From contig NZ_FPBO01000003.1 in assembly GCF_900116645.1 (NCBI RefSeq), positions 186,001 to 250,000 of the forward strand: 64,000 nucleotides of DNA, written 5' to 3'. Origin of the DNA: Pseudoduganella namucuonensis. GTDB lineage: Bacteria; Pseudomonadota; Gammaproteobacteria; Burkholderiales; Burkholderiaceae_D. Numbering within the stretch: the first letter of the stretch is position 1; every line of letters begins with the position of its first letter. The translations under genes and the position numbers were made by a program. Below are positions 26,004-35,757 of this stretch, piece by piece. The notes below the pieces were generated by a model, which saw only the letters and a program-made list of their open reading frames with translations, had not been told where the DNA came from and did no database searches.

Positions 26004-27818
26004 ATGTTCCCACCCGACCACACCGGCATCGCCGTCCGCCTCGCCCAGCTGCGCGAGGCGATGCGCAGCCAGCGGATAGACGCCTTGATGGTGCCGTCCG
26101 CCGATCCCCATCTGTCCGAATACCTGCCGCCCCGCTGGAAGGGCCGCGAGTGGCTGTCCGGCTTCACCGGCTCGGTCGGCACCTTCATCGTCACCGCCGA
26201 TTTCGCCGGCGTCTGGACCGACGGCCGCTACTGGACGCAGGCGGAAACCGAGCTGGCCGGCACCGGCGTCGCGCTGATGAAGATCGCCTCCGGCGCCAGC
26301 GTGCAGTACGTGGACTGGCTGGCCGAGCACCTGCGATCCGGCCAGACCCTGGCGGTCGACGGGGCCGTGCTGGGCCTGTCCATCGCGCGCCTGCTGGGAC
26401 AGGCGCTGGCCGGCAAGGACGTGGCCCTGCGCACCGATCTCGACCTGCTGGACGGGGTCTGGACCGACCGCCCCGGCCTGCCGGACGCCCCAGTCCGCGA
26501 ATTCCTCGCGCCCTACGCCACGCAAAGCCGGGCCGAGCGCCTGCAGGCGCTGCGCGCGGCCATGGCCAATCTGGGCGCCAGCCATCACGTGATCTCCACG
26601 CTGGACGACATCGCCTGGCTGCTCAACCTGCGCGGCGCCGACGTCAGTTTCAATCCCGTCTTCGTCGCCCACGCGCTGGTGGCGCCCGGGCGCGCCACGC
26701 TGTTCGTGGCGGATGGCAAGATCGCGCCCGAACTGGGCGCCACGCTGGCGGAACAGGGCGTGGACGTGGCGCCGTACGACGCCTACACCACGGCATTGCA
26801 AGCCCTGCCGGCGGACGCCACCGTGCTGATCGACCCGCGCCGCGTCACCCACGGCACGCGCCAAGCCCTGCCGTCCACCGTGCGCGTGGCCGAGGCGGTC
26901 AACCCCACCACCCTGGCGAAATCGCGCAAGAGCGCCGCCGAGGCGGACCATGTGCGCGCCACGATGGAACACGACGGCGCCGCCCTGTGCGAATTCTTCT
27001 GCTGGCTGGAGGGCGCGCTGGCCGATCCGCGGCGCGAACCGCTGAGCGAATACGCGATAGGCGAGCGCATCACGGCCGCGCGCGCGCGCCGTCCCCGTTT
27101 CGTCAGTCCCAGCTTCGGCACCATCGCCGGCTTCCGGGCCAACGGCGCCATCATGCACTACCGCGCCGGCGCGGAGGGCTCGGCGCGCATCGAGGGCGAC
27201 GGCCTGCTGCTGATCGATTCCGGCGGCCAGTACCTGGGCGGCACCACGGACGTGACGCGCGTGGTGCCGGTCGGCGCCATCACGGACGAGCACAGGCGCG
27301 ACTTCACGCTGGTGCTGAAGGGCCTGATCGCGCTGTCCGCCGCGCGCTTCCCCGCCGGCACCAGGTCGCCGCAGCTGGACGCGATCGCGCGCGCGCCGAT
27401 CTGGGCCGCCGGGATAGACTTCGGCCATGGCACCGGCCACGGCGTGGGCTATTTCCTGAACGTGCACGAGGGCCCGCAGTCGATCTCGCCCTCGGCCATG
27501 CCGGAGCCGCACACGGCGATGGAGCCGGGCATGATCACGTCGATCGAGCCCGGCATCTACCGGCCCGGACGCTGGGGCGTGCGCATCGAGAACCTGGTGC
27601 TCAACGTGGACGCGGGGGACGCCGGATTCGGTCCCTTCCTGCGCTTCGAAACGCTGACCCTGTGCCCGATCGACACGCGCTGCGTCGCCCTGGACTTGCT
27701 GCGCGCCGACGAGCGCGCGTGGCTGAACGATTACCACGCCACGGTGCGCACGCGCCTGGCCCCGCACTTGGCCGGCGACGCGCTGGCCTGGCTGCATACC
27801 CGCACGGAGGCAATATGA
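26004..27818 (+). CDS. Xaa-Pro aminopeptidase (aminopeptidase P family)
   Basis: This 604-residue metallopeptidase removes the N-terminal residue of peptides with proline in position two. It has the three-domain layout of the long aminopeptidase P type: two creatinase-like N-terminal domains (about 1-300) and the M24 catalytic domain. Metal ligands are visible in LLIDSGGQYLGGTTDVTR (two Asp), HGTGHGVGYFLNVHEGP (His), TSIEPGIY (Glu) and RIENLVLNV (Glu). A C-terminal extension (LTLCPIDTRC...LRADERAWLNDYHATV) is normal for this type. It overlaps the next gene by four bases (ATGA). Confidence 0.92.
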   Translation: MFPPDHTGIAVRLAQLREAMRSQRIDALMVPSADPHLSEYLPPRWKGREWLSGFTGSVGTFIVTADFAGVWTDGRYWTQAETELAGTGVALMKIASGASVQYVDWLAEHLRSGQTLAVDGAVLGLSIARLLGQALAGKDVALRTDLDLLDGVWTDRPGLPDAPVREFLAPYATQSRAERLQALRAAMANLGASHHVISTLDDIAWLLNLRGADVSFNPVFVAHALVAPGRATLFVADGKIAPELGATLAEQGVDVAPYDAYTTALQALPADATVLIDPRRVTHGTRQALPSTVRVAEAVNPTTLAKSRKSAAEADHVRATMEHDGAALCEFFCWLEGALADPRREPLSEYAIGERITAARARRPRFVSPSFGTIAGFRANGAIMHYRAGAEGSARIEGDGLLLIDSGGQYLGGTTDVTRVVPVGAITDEHRRDFTLVLKGLIALSAARFPAGTRSPQLDAIARAPIWAAGIDFGHGTGHGVGYFLNVHEGPQSISPSAMPEPHTAMEPGMITSIEPGIYRPGRWGVRIENLVLNVDAGDAGFGPFLRFETLTLCPIDTRCVALDLLRADERAWLNDYHATVRTRLAPHLAGDALAWLHTRTEAI

Positions 27819-28078
27819 GCGCACGCTCCACCCGCGCCAGCAATGCCGTGGACCGCTTGAAAGAGCGCAGCGGCAACAGGCTGTATTCGATGTCGATCAC
27901 CGGCGCCGGCCATTTCTTCCTGACGGAAGGGCCGGGCAAGCCGCCCTTGTGCGAGCCCAAGGAACTGGATGATTTTGTCGCCTTCGTCAACGCGCAGGGG
28001 CCGCAAAAGCCCAAGCGCGTCAGCAAGCTCGACGTGGAGTTCGAAAAGCAGCTCGCCAAGAAAACGCCCAACAACTAG
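27815..28078 (+). CDS. small conserved-type protein of unknown function
   Basis: This is an 87-residue protein starting inside the aminopeptidase stop (ATGA), hence translationally coupled. It is basic and soluble, with MSITGAGHFFLTEGPGKPPLCEP in the middle and a Lys-rich tail (LDVEFEKQLAKKTPNN). I do not recognise a family. Coupling to a peptidase gene is the only functional hint. Confidence 0.65.
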   Translation: MSARSTRASNAVDRLKERSGNRLYSMSITGAGHFFLTEGPGKPPLCEPKELDDFVAFVNAQGPQKPKRVSKLDVEFEKQLAKKTPNN

Positions 28079-28089
28079 AAGAGGCTGTC

Positions 28090-28833
28090 ATGCCCACCTA
28101 CCACGTCCTGTCCGGCTATTGGTCTTCGGCGCAATTGGCCACCAATGGCATCATCTTGCTGCACATCGTCGGGGCGCTGCTGCTGGGGCTGGCGGTGGGC
28201 TATGAGCGTTCCTACCACGGCCGCGCGGCCGGCATGCGCACCTATGGCCTGGTGTGCATGGCGTCCTGCGCGTTGACGGTGATCGCCGGTTTTCCGCACC
28301 ATTGGTTCGGCGGCAACATGACCCACCTGGTCGGCACCGATCCCACCCGCGTGATCCAGGGCATCGTCACCGGCATCGGCTTCCTGGGCGCCGGCGTCAT
28401 CATGCGCGAGGGTTTCAATATCAGCGGCCTGACCACGGCGGCTTCGCTGTGGGCCTCGTCCGCCATCGGCGTCATGATAGGCATAGGCTTCTACCTGGGA
28501 GCGATGGGGCTGGCCTTCCTGTGCGCGATGTCGATGGTGTTCCTGTCCAAGGTGGAGGCGTGGCTGCCGTCGCGCCACGCGGTGGCGATGACGATGCGTT
28601 TCAAGCAGGGCTATATGCCGGAGGAAAAGGCGCTGCGCGACATCGCGCTCAAGCGCGGCTACCAGATTGCCGGCGGATCGATGATGATCAGCAGCGACAA
28701 AGGCGCGCAGGAATGGCGCTTCGTCGCCATCGCGCTGAGCAAGCGTTCCGGCGCCTCGATGTCGGAACTGGCCAAGGAAATGGCGGCGTTCGACGGGCTG
28801 GAAGGCTTCCAGCTGTCGCACGCCCGCAATTGA
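28090..28833 (+). CDS. MgtC/SapB family membrane protein
   Basis: This 247-residue inner-membrane protein has the MgtC/SapB signature: LLLGLAVGYERSYHGRAAGMRTYGLVCMASC near the start and IVTGIGFLGAGVIMREG...GLTTAASLWASSAIGVMIGIG in the middle, about five membrane helices in all. The C-terminal 85 residues form a soluble ACT-like domain (GYQIAGGSMMISSDKGAQEWRFVAIALS). Family members affect Mg2+ or acid tolerance and, in pathogens, ATP synthase regulation; a transport role is unproven. No Mg2+-sensing leader is visible in the 11 bases upstream. Confidence 0.87.
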   Translation: MPTYHVLSGYWSSAQLATNGIILLHIVGALLLGLAVGYERSYHGRAAGMRTYGLVCMASCALTVIAGFPHHWFGGNMTHLVGTDPTRVIQGIVTGIGFLGAGVIMREGFNISGLTTAASLWASSAIGVMIGIGFYLGAMGLAFLCAMSMVFLSKVEAWLPSRHAVAMTMRFKQGYMPEEKALRDIALKRGYQIAGGSMMISSDKGAQEWRFVAIALSKRSGASMSELAKEMAAFDGLEGFQLSHARN

Positions 28834-28855
28834 ACGTGAGCGAAAGGTAAAGCCC

Positions 28856-29443
28856 ATGGTATTGACCACCGCACAGGACGTGCTCGATTTCTGGTTCCTG
28901 CCGATAGGCGCGCGCGGGCACAACACGCAGCGGCCCGAATGGTTCCGCAAGGACGAGCGCTTCGACCAGCTGATCCGCGACCAGTTCGGCGACCTGACCG
29001 AGCTGGCCCTGTCCGGCGGCCTGCGCCAGTGGGACGACGAGGGCACCCAGGGCACGCTGGCGCGCATCATCGTGCTGGACCAGTTCACCCGCAACATCCA
29101 CCGCGGCACGCCGCGCTCGTTCGCCGGCGATCCGCTGGCGCTGGAGGCCGCGCTGGCGCTGGACAACGCCGGCTCCAACCAGACCCTGCCGCCGGTGCAG
29201 CGGGTGTTCGCCTATCTGCCCTTCGAGCACGCGGAAAACCTGTCCATGCAGCAGCGTTCGCTGGACCTGTACGCCAATCTGCGCGCCTCGGCCAGCGGAT
29301 TCGACGACACCTACGACTACGCGCGCCGGCACCACGACATCATCCGCCGCTTCGGCCGCTTCCCGCACCGCAACGCCATCCTGGGCCGGGTGTCGACGGC
29401 GGAGGAGCGCGAGTTCCTGCAGCAGCCGGGCTCGGGCTTCTGA
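28856..29443 (+). CDS. DUF924 family protein
   Basis: This 195-residue all-helical protein matches DUF924: DVLDFWFLPIGARG at the start, WFRKDERFDQLIRDQFG, ARIIVLDQFTRNIHRGTPRSF, and YLPFEHAENLSMQQRSL, then RFGRFPHRNAILGR. The fold is TPR-like in solved relatives; the function is unknown. Its TGA stop overlaps the next start (TGATG at 29441-29445), which suggests coupling to the DUF2520 gene. Confidence 0.88.
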   Translation: MVLTTAQDVLDFWFLPIGARGHNTQRPEWFRKDERFDQLIRDQFGDLTELALSGGLRQWDDEGTQGTLARIIVLDQFTRNIHRGTPRSFAGDPLALEAALALDNAGSNQTLPPVQRVFAYLPFEHAENLSMQQRSLDLYANLRASASGFDDTYDYARRHHDIIRRFGRFPHRNAILGRVSTAEEREFLQQPGSGF

Positions 29444-30264
29444 TGACGCGCAGCCTCAGCGTCATCGGCGGCGGCCATGTCGGTCGGGTGCTGGGCCGTT
29501 TATTGGGGTCGCGCTGCGCCGTGCTGGATGTGTTGACGCGTTCGCCGTCGTCCGCGCGGGCGGCGGTGGACTTCATCGGCGCCGGCGTGGCGGCCGACGG
29601 CTACGCCGCGCTGCGCCCGGCCGACATCTACCTGCTGTCCGTGGGCGACGACCAGATCGAGCCCGCCTGCGCGGCGCTGGCGGCCGCCGTGCCACTGCGG
29701 GGCGCCATCGTGTTCCACTGCAGCGGCGCCCTCGCGTCGGACCGGCTGGCGGCCGCGCGCGCGGCCGGCGCCCACGTGGCCAGCGTCCACCCCATCCGCA
29801 GCTTCGCCGACCCGGCCGCCGTGGCGGCGGACTTCGCCGGCACCTTCTGCGGCGTGGAGGGGGACGCGGAGGCGGTGGACGCGCTCAACGCGCTGCTGCT
29901 GGCGCTGGGCGCCCGTCCGGTCGCCATCGACGCCGCCGCCAAGACCGTCTACCACGCGGCCGCCGTGTTCGCCAGCAACTACCTGACCACGGTGCTGGAC
30001 GCCGCCCTGCGCGCCTACCAGGCGGCCGGCATACCTGAGCAGACCGCGCGCGAACTGGCGCGGCCGCTGGCCGCCGAAACGCTGGCCAATGTGTTCAGGC
30101 TGGGCGCCGCGCCCGCCTTGAGCGGCCCGATCGCGCGCGGCGACATGGCCACCGTGGCCCGCCAGGAAGCCGCCGTCGCCCAGTGGGACGCCGCCACCGG
30201 CGAGCTCTACCATGCGCTGATCGCCCCCACGGTCGAACTGGCGCGCCGAAAGCACAACAGATAA
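29443..30264 (+). CDS. Rossmann-like/DUF2520 domain protein
   Basis: This 273-residue protein has an N-terminal NAD(P)-type Rossmann motif (LSVIGGGHVGRVLGRLLG), a segment VFHCSGALASDRLAAARAAGAHVASVHPIRSFADP typical of the F420/NADP-oxidoreductase-like group, and a C-terminal helical DUF2520 domain resembling ketopantoate or hydroxyacid reductases. It is probably an NAD(P)-dependent oxidoreductase of unknown substrate. It is translationally coupled to DUF924. Confidence 0.84.
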   Translation: MTRSLSVIGGGHVGRVLGRLLGSRCAVLDVLTRSPSSARAAVDFIGAGVAADGYAALRPADIYLLSVGDDQIEPACAALAAAVPLRGAIVFHCSGALASDRLAAARAAGAHVASVHPIRSFADPAAVAADFAGTFCGVEGDAEAVDALNALLLALGARPVAIDAAAKTVYHAAAVFASNYLTTVLDAALRAYQAAGIPEQTARELARPLAAETLANVFRLGAAPALSGPIARGDMATVARQEAAVAQWDAATGELYHALIAPTVELARRKHNR

Positions 30265-30421
30265 AGCGGCTTGTTCCCCTGGCGACCCGATTTCCTTGTA
30301 AAAGGTCGCGAGAAGCAATAAGCTTAATTACTGGAATGTTTTTTTGGATCAGAAAAACACGTCGTAATGAGAGCACGCCGCCCCCGAGGGTGCCAGTGCC
30401 AACAAGGATAGAGGAAAGAAC

Positions 30422-30784
30422 ATGTTATTTCTGAAGAGTACATCTGTCACCAAGGCGCCCGGCATCTACGAGGTGGACATCGCCGCCAAGCCGCCGGGCA
30501 AGACCTTTGGTGTTTACCTGGCGACCGACCCGGACAATCCGCCGGCGACGGTGCTGGCCGCGCTGGCCGCCGCCGGGTTCCAGAACACGCACAGCTCCGG
30601 CTACACCCACAAGGATCGCGGCAAGGTGCTGGACCTGCACTTCCAGAAGGATGGCACCGACCTGTTCAAAGGCTGGAAGCCCGAAGAAGCCGAGGCCAAC
30701 ATGGCCGCCATCAACAAGATCTTCGCCGACATCGGCGTCACCATCACGCCGCGCGTGATGTCGCTGGCCGAAGCCTACGCCTGA
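30422..30784 (+). CDS. hypothetical protein
   Basis: This is a 120-residue protein I do not recognise. A good ribosome site (GAGGAAAG) precedes ATG 30422. The sequence is soluble, with alternating beta and alpha character (ATVLAALAAAGFQNTHSSGYTH, then EEAEANMAAINKIFADIGVTITPRV), and could be a small ferredoxin-like fold. There is no signal peptide or cysteine. The 157 bases upstream are AT-richer than the surroundings and probably hold its promoter. It converges with the gene at 30798. Confidence 0.6.
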   Translation: MLFLKSTSVTKAPGIYEVDIAAKPPGKTFGVYLATDPDNPPATVLAALAAAGFQNTHSSGYTHKDRGKVLDLHFQKDGTDLFKGWKPEEAEANMAAINKIFADIGVTITPRVMSLAEAYA

Positions 30785-30797
30785 CCCCCCGCAAGAC

Positions 30798-31376
30798 CTA
30801 CACCTCGATGTGATACAAAGCCCATGGGCAGGAGCCGAAACGCTCCTGCACGGGCTTTTTCGCCATTTCCGGCACCTTGTCGGCCTCGTAGATGGCCCAC
30901 AGCGGCCCCAGTCCACCCAGCGCCATCGCCGCGCCATCCATGTGCGTGGCGACGATGTAGCGCTGCGCGCGCGCCTGCGCCACCGTGATCGAGGCCGCGT
31001 AGCCGTCCACCGCGCGGAGCACGATCTTGCCGCCGTCCGGCGGCGTGGCCCCGGCCGCCTTCAGCACGTCCAGCAGCAGCGGGCCGCGCAGCGTGTGCGG
31101 CTTGCCGTCGTATTCCAGCGTGGGTTTGATTTGCCGCGCCGGCAGCGCGGTCAGCATCGCGAAATCGAAGGCGTGGGCCTTGTCGAAGCCGAGCTTTTGC
31201 TTGTGCATCATCTGGTCGCTGACCGGGTCGAACGGCCCCCGGTTGGGCTTGGCGATGGCGCCGGTGACGGTCAGCAGGGCGGGACCGCGCGCGGCGGGGG
31301 GGGCGTGGGCCACGCGGGCCGTGGCGGGGAGGGCGCCGGCTACCGCCAGCGTGGTCAGGAATTGGCGTTTTTTCAT
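30798..31376 (-). CDS. exported molybdopterin-dependent oxidoreductase-like protein
   Basis: This 192-residue protein has an N-terminal signal peptide (MKKRQFLTTLAVAGALPATA, cleavage near AHA). The mature part resembles a reduced sulfite-oxidase-type molybdopterin domain: HTLRGPLLLDVLKAAGATPPDGGKIVLRAVDGYAASI, then YIVATHMDGAAMALGGLGPLWAIYEAD. The conserved Cys that binds molybdenum is not evident, so it may be a cofactor-free relative. I preferred ATG 31376, which begins directly with the signal peptide, over 31388. Confidence 0.65.
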   Translation of the reverse strand: MKKRQFLTTLAVAGALPATARVAHAPPAARGPALLTVTGAIAKPNRGPFDPVSDQMMHKQKLGFDKAHAFDFAMLTALPARQIKPTLEYDGKPHTLRGPLLLDVLKAAGATPPDGGKIVLRAVDGYAASITVAQARAQRYIVATHMDGAAMALGGLGPLWAIYEADKVPEMAKKPVQERFGSCPWALYHIEV

Positions 31377-31393
31377 GCCTGATATCATAGCGC

Positions 31394-31999
31394 ATGGACC
31401 TGTTTTCAGAGCAAGACGACACGCTGCGCGCCATCCCCATCGAGGACGGCGAGCTGTATTTCATGCGGCGCCTGCCGCTGCCGCTGGCGCCCGTCGAGGT
31501 GTTGGCGCGGCTGCTGGCCGAAACCGATTGGCGCGCCGAGGCGATCACGCTGTGGGGCAAGCAAATGATGCAGCCGCGCCTGACCGCATGGCATGGCGAG
31601 GCGCGCTACACGTATTCCGGCATGACCCTGGAACCGCTGCCGTTCACGCCGCTGCAACTGGCCATCAAGGACGCGGTCGAGCGGGCCAGCGGGCGCCGTT
31701 TCAACAGCGTGCTGCTGAACCACTACCGCGACGAGCGGGACAGCATGGGTTTCCACAGCGACGATGAAAAGGAACTGGGGCCGAATCCGGCGATAGCCTC
31801 GGTCAGCTTCGGCGAAGCCCGCACCTTCATCCTCAAGCACAAGCGCCAACCCAAGACCGTGAAGATCGACCTGGGCGACGGCAGCCTGCTGCTGATGGCG
31901 GGCGCGCTGCAGCACAACTGGCGCCACGGCATCAACAAGGAGAAGGTCGCGCGCGGTCCGCGCGTCAATCTGACCTTCCGCCTGATCGACCTTCCTTAA
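31394..31999 (+). CDS. alkB: AlkB-like 2-oxoglutarate/Fe(II)-dependent dioxygenase
   Basis: This 201-residue enzyme repairs alkylated DNA or RNA bases by oxidative demethylation. The iron ligands are His and Asp in MGFHSDDEKELG and the later His in QHNWRHGINK. The 2-oxoglutarate-binding arginines are in RGPRVNLTFRLI, and the substrate part LNHYRDERDSMGF is typical. The length is usual for bacterial AlkB homologues of the ALKBH2/3-like type. No ada gene is adjacent, so adaptive-response control is not indicated. Confidence 0.9.
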   Translation: MDLFSEQDDTLRAIPIEDGELYFMRRLPLPLAPVEVLARLLAETDWRAEAITLWGKQMMQPRLTAWHGEARYTYSGMTLEPLPFTPLQLAIKDAVERASGRRFNSVLLNHYRDERDSMGFHSDDEKELGPNPAIASVSFGEARTFILKHKRQPKTVKIDLGDGSLLLMAGALQHNWRHGINKEKVARGPRVNLTFRLIDLP

Positions 32000-32190
32000 G
32001 TGGATCTTAAGCTAAGTTCCGTCATTTTGTGGCGATCCTCTTCGTTTCAAGCCCCATTACAACTCGTCACATTTCTTACTTAATTGCCGACGACGTAGGT
32101 GATTTATCAATGTATCTTTGAGACATCGCGATTCCGTGAAATTGCGATCCCAAGCAAGTCCTCAACCATTTTGCTGAAAGATCCAACGAT

Positions 32191-32781
32191 ATGAAAAACC
32201 TCATCTTTGCAATGATCGCCTCCGCCACCGCCCTGGGTGGTGTTTCCGTGGCCCACGCGGCCGAAGTGGGTCCTTACGTCGGCGTCGGCGTCGTGGCCAG
32301 CGAGCACAAGTACAACCTCGCCAACGACACCAGCAGCGGCGACCGCACGAGCGACGAATGGTCCGGCAAGGTCTACGGCGGCTACCAGTTCGACAAGACC
32401 TTTGCGCTGGAAGGCGGCTACACCGATTTCGGCAAGTCCGGCTACAACTACAGCGTCGGCACGGCCAACGGCCACATCGACAGCAAATCGCACTCCTTCT
32501 ACGTCGCCGGCAAGGCCAGCATGCCGGTCAACGACCAGTTCTCGCTGAACGGCAAGCTGGGCCTGGCCTACAACAAGAACACCGTGAACGGCAGCGGCCT
32601 GGCCTCGTCGTACGCGGTGGGCGACAAGGACCGCACCGGCCTGTACGCGTCGGTGGGCGCCGAGTACGCGATCAACCAGAAGGTGTCGCTGTCGCTCGAC
32701 TATGAGCACTACGGCAAGAACGATATCGAACAGGGCCGCAAGAAGGGCGCGTTTTCCCTGGGCGCGCGTTACAACTTCTAA
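32191..32781 (+). CDS. outer-membrane beta-barrel protein
   Basis: This 196-residue protein has a signal peptide (MKNLIFAMIASATALGGVSVAHA) and a mature part of about 172 residues made of alternating beta strands (YVGVGVVAS, KVYGGYQFDKTFALEGGYTDFG, SLSLDYEHYG) that ends in Phe (GARYNF), the usual outer-membrane sorting signal. The size fits an eight-stranded OmpX/OmpA-barrel-like porin. The 190-base upstream region holds an imperfect dyad near 32125-32148. The function is unknown. Confidence 0.82.
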   Translation: MKNLIFAMIASATALGGVSVAHAAEVGPYVGVGVVASEHKYNLANDTSSGDRTSDEWSGKVYGGYQFDKTFALEGGYTDFGKSGYNYSVGTANGHIDSKSHSFYVAGKASMPVNDQFSLNGKLGLAYNKNTVNGSGLASSYAVGDKDRTGLYASVGAEYAINQKVSLSLDYEHYGKNDIEQGRKKGAFSLGARYNF

Positions 32782-32858
32782 AGGCCAGCCCGCGCAGTTC
32801 GGCGGGCGCGACAGCGGCGCCGTGGCGCTAATGTCCTTGCGCCCGCCACCCAATGAAA

Positions 32859-32890
32859 AAAGGCACGGTGACGATGATCACCGTGCCTTT
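32859..32890 (-). terminator. rho-independent terminator of ettA
   Basis: Thirteen-base arms, 32859-32871 and 32878-32890, are exact inverted repeats (AAAGGCACGGTGA and its complement) with a six-base loop. On the minus strand the stem is followed by a run of T. It lies 20 bases past the ettA stop and about 80 past the convergent barrel-protein gene, so it may work in both directions. Confidence 0.88.
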
Positions 32891-32910
32891 CGTCGTTTCG
32901 CCTATGACGC

Positions 32911-34578
<1,668 letters not shown>

Positions 34579-34629
34579 TAGGAAATCTCAGTAGAAAGTG
34601 TTAGGTACAGAAGGTCAACAGCATACGAT

Positions 34630-34733
34630 AAACGGGCCGGACTAGCCACAAAACCGGGGTCAGACCACGTTTTTCGCGAAATATTTCTTGGAAAACGTGG
34701 TCTGACCCCGGTTTAAACGGGCCGGACTAGCCA
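34630..34733. repeat. palindromic insertion-like element bracketed by 19-bp direct repeats
   Basis: The 19-mer AAACGGGCCGGACTAGCCA occurs exactly at 34630-34648 and 34715-34733. Between them sit 66 bases whose arms, 34651-34673 and 34692-34714, are exact 23-base inverted repeats around an 18-base loop. The arms carry the GGGGTCAGACC core of the dispersed family. The right direct repeat covers the end of rarD, including its TAG stop. This looks like an insertion with target duplication. No coding frame is present. Confidence 0.88.
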
Positions 34734-35617
34734 GCTTGGGCGGACAGATTCTGGCGCGAGGTCCACCAGCCCTCGGCCATGTATACCCCCAGCGCGCTCC
34801 AGATCACGACGAAGCCGGCCAGCCGCGCCGGGTCGAAGGTTTCGTGGAAGATCCACAGCCCCAGCAGCATCTGCATGGTGGGCGACATGTATTGCAGCAT
34901 GCCCAGCACGGACAGCGGAATGCGGCGCGCCCCGGCCGCGAACAGCAGCAGCGGCACCGCCGTGATCGGCCCGGCCGCCGCCAGCAGCCAGCGCGTGCCG
35001 TCGTCCGGGGCGTTGATGAAGGTGTTCTGGCCGTGCGCGCCGAGCCAGAGCACATAGGCCAGCGCCAGCGGGAACAGGATGATGGTCTCGAACGCCAGCC
35101 CCTCCAGCGCCGCCAGCGCGGCGGTCTTGCGCAGCAGGCCGTAGCCGCCGAAGGTCAGGCCCAGCACCAGGGCGATGTAGGGCGGCTGGCCGGCCTGCCA
35201 GGTCAGCCAGGCCACCCCCAAGGCGGCCAGGCCGATCGCCAGCCACTGGCCGCGGCGCAGTTTCTCCTTCAGCACCAGCAGGCCCAGCAGCACATTGATC
35301 AGCGGATTGATGAAATATCCCAGGCTGGCGTCCAGCACGTGGCCGTTCTTCACCGCCCAGATATAGAAGAACCAGTTGGCCGTCAGCAGCACGGCGCTGG
35401 CGGCGAAGCTGGCCACCACGCGCGGCCTGCGCAGCACTTGCGGCAGCCAGCGCCACTGGCTGCGCACGGTCAGCACCAGCGCCAGGAACAGCAGCGACCA
35501 CAGCATCCGGTGCGCCAGGATCTCCAGCGGCGGCACCTCGCCGATGGCGTGGAAATACAGCGGGAACAGCCCCCACAGGAAGAAGGCGAGGGCGGCGTAC
35601 AGAATGCCTGTGTTCAT
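34727..35617 (-). CDS. rarD: EamA-family transporter RarD
   Basis: This 296-residue inner-membrane protein of the drug/metabolite transporter superfamily has ten predicted helices, beginning LYAALAFFLWGLFPLYFHAIG. Conserved RarD segments are ILAHRMLWSLLFLALVL, LLTANWFFYIWAVKNGHVLDASLGYFINPL, and LGMLQYMSPTMQMLLGLWIFHETF. The start at ATG 35617 gives the usual length; 35653 would add 12 residues. RarD was linked to chloramphenicol sensitivity by name only, and its substrate is unknown. The last codons coincide with a 19-bp direct repeat flanking a palindromic element. Confidence 0.88.
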   Translation of the reverse strand: MNTGILYAALAFFLWGLFPLYFHAIGEVPPLEILAHRMLWSLLFLALVLTVRSQWRWLPQVLRRPRVVASFAASAVLLTANWFFYIWAVKNGHVLDASLGYFINPLINVLLGLLVLKEKLRRGQWLAIGLAALGVAWLTWQAGQPPYIALVLGLTFGGYGLLRKTAALAALEGLAFETIILFPLALAYVLWLGAHGQNTFINAPDDGTRWLLAAAGPITAVPLLLFAAGARRIPLSVLGMLQYMSPTMQMLLGLWIFHETFDPARLAGFVVIWSALGVYMAEGWWTSRQNLSAQAG

Positions 35618-35697
35618 GGAAAGAGGGGGAGGGAAGGCGGCGCGGGTGTCCATTATCCCGGAATTCCGTCCACCCCGCTGAGCGCGGCAGAAGCCAC

Positions 35698-35726
35698 TTG
35701 CAAATTGACCATGACTGGACTATTGT
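35698..35726 (+). promoter_or_regulatory. predicted sigma-70 promoter of kup
   Basis: TTGCAA at 35698-35703 and TATTGT at 35721-35726 are separated by 17 bases, a fair -35/-10 pair. Transcription would begin near 35733, leaving about 25 bases before the proposed TTG start at 35758. This also argues against the more upstream TTG at 35698. Confidence 0.45.
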
Positions 35727-35757
35727 GCAACGCACCAGAACAACTTCAGGTGCAATC

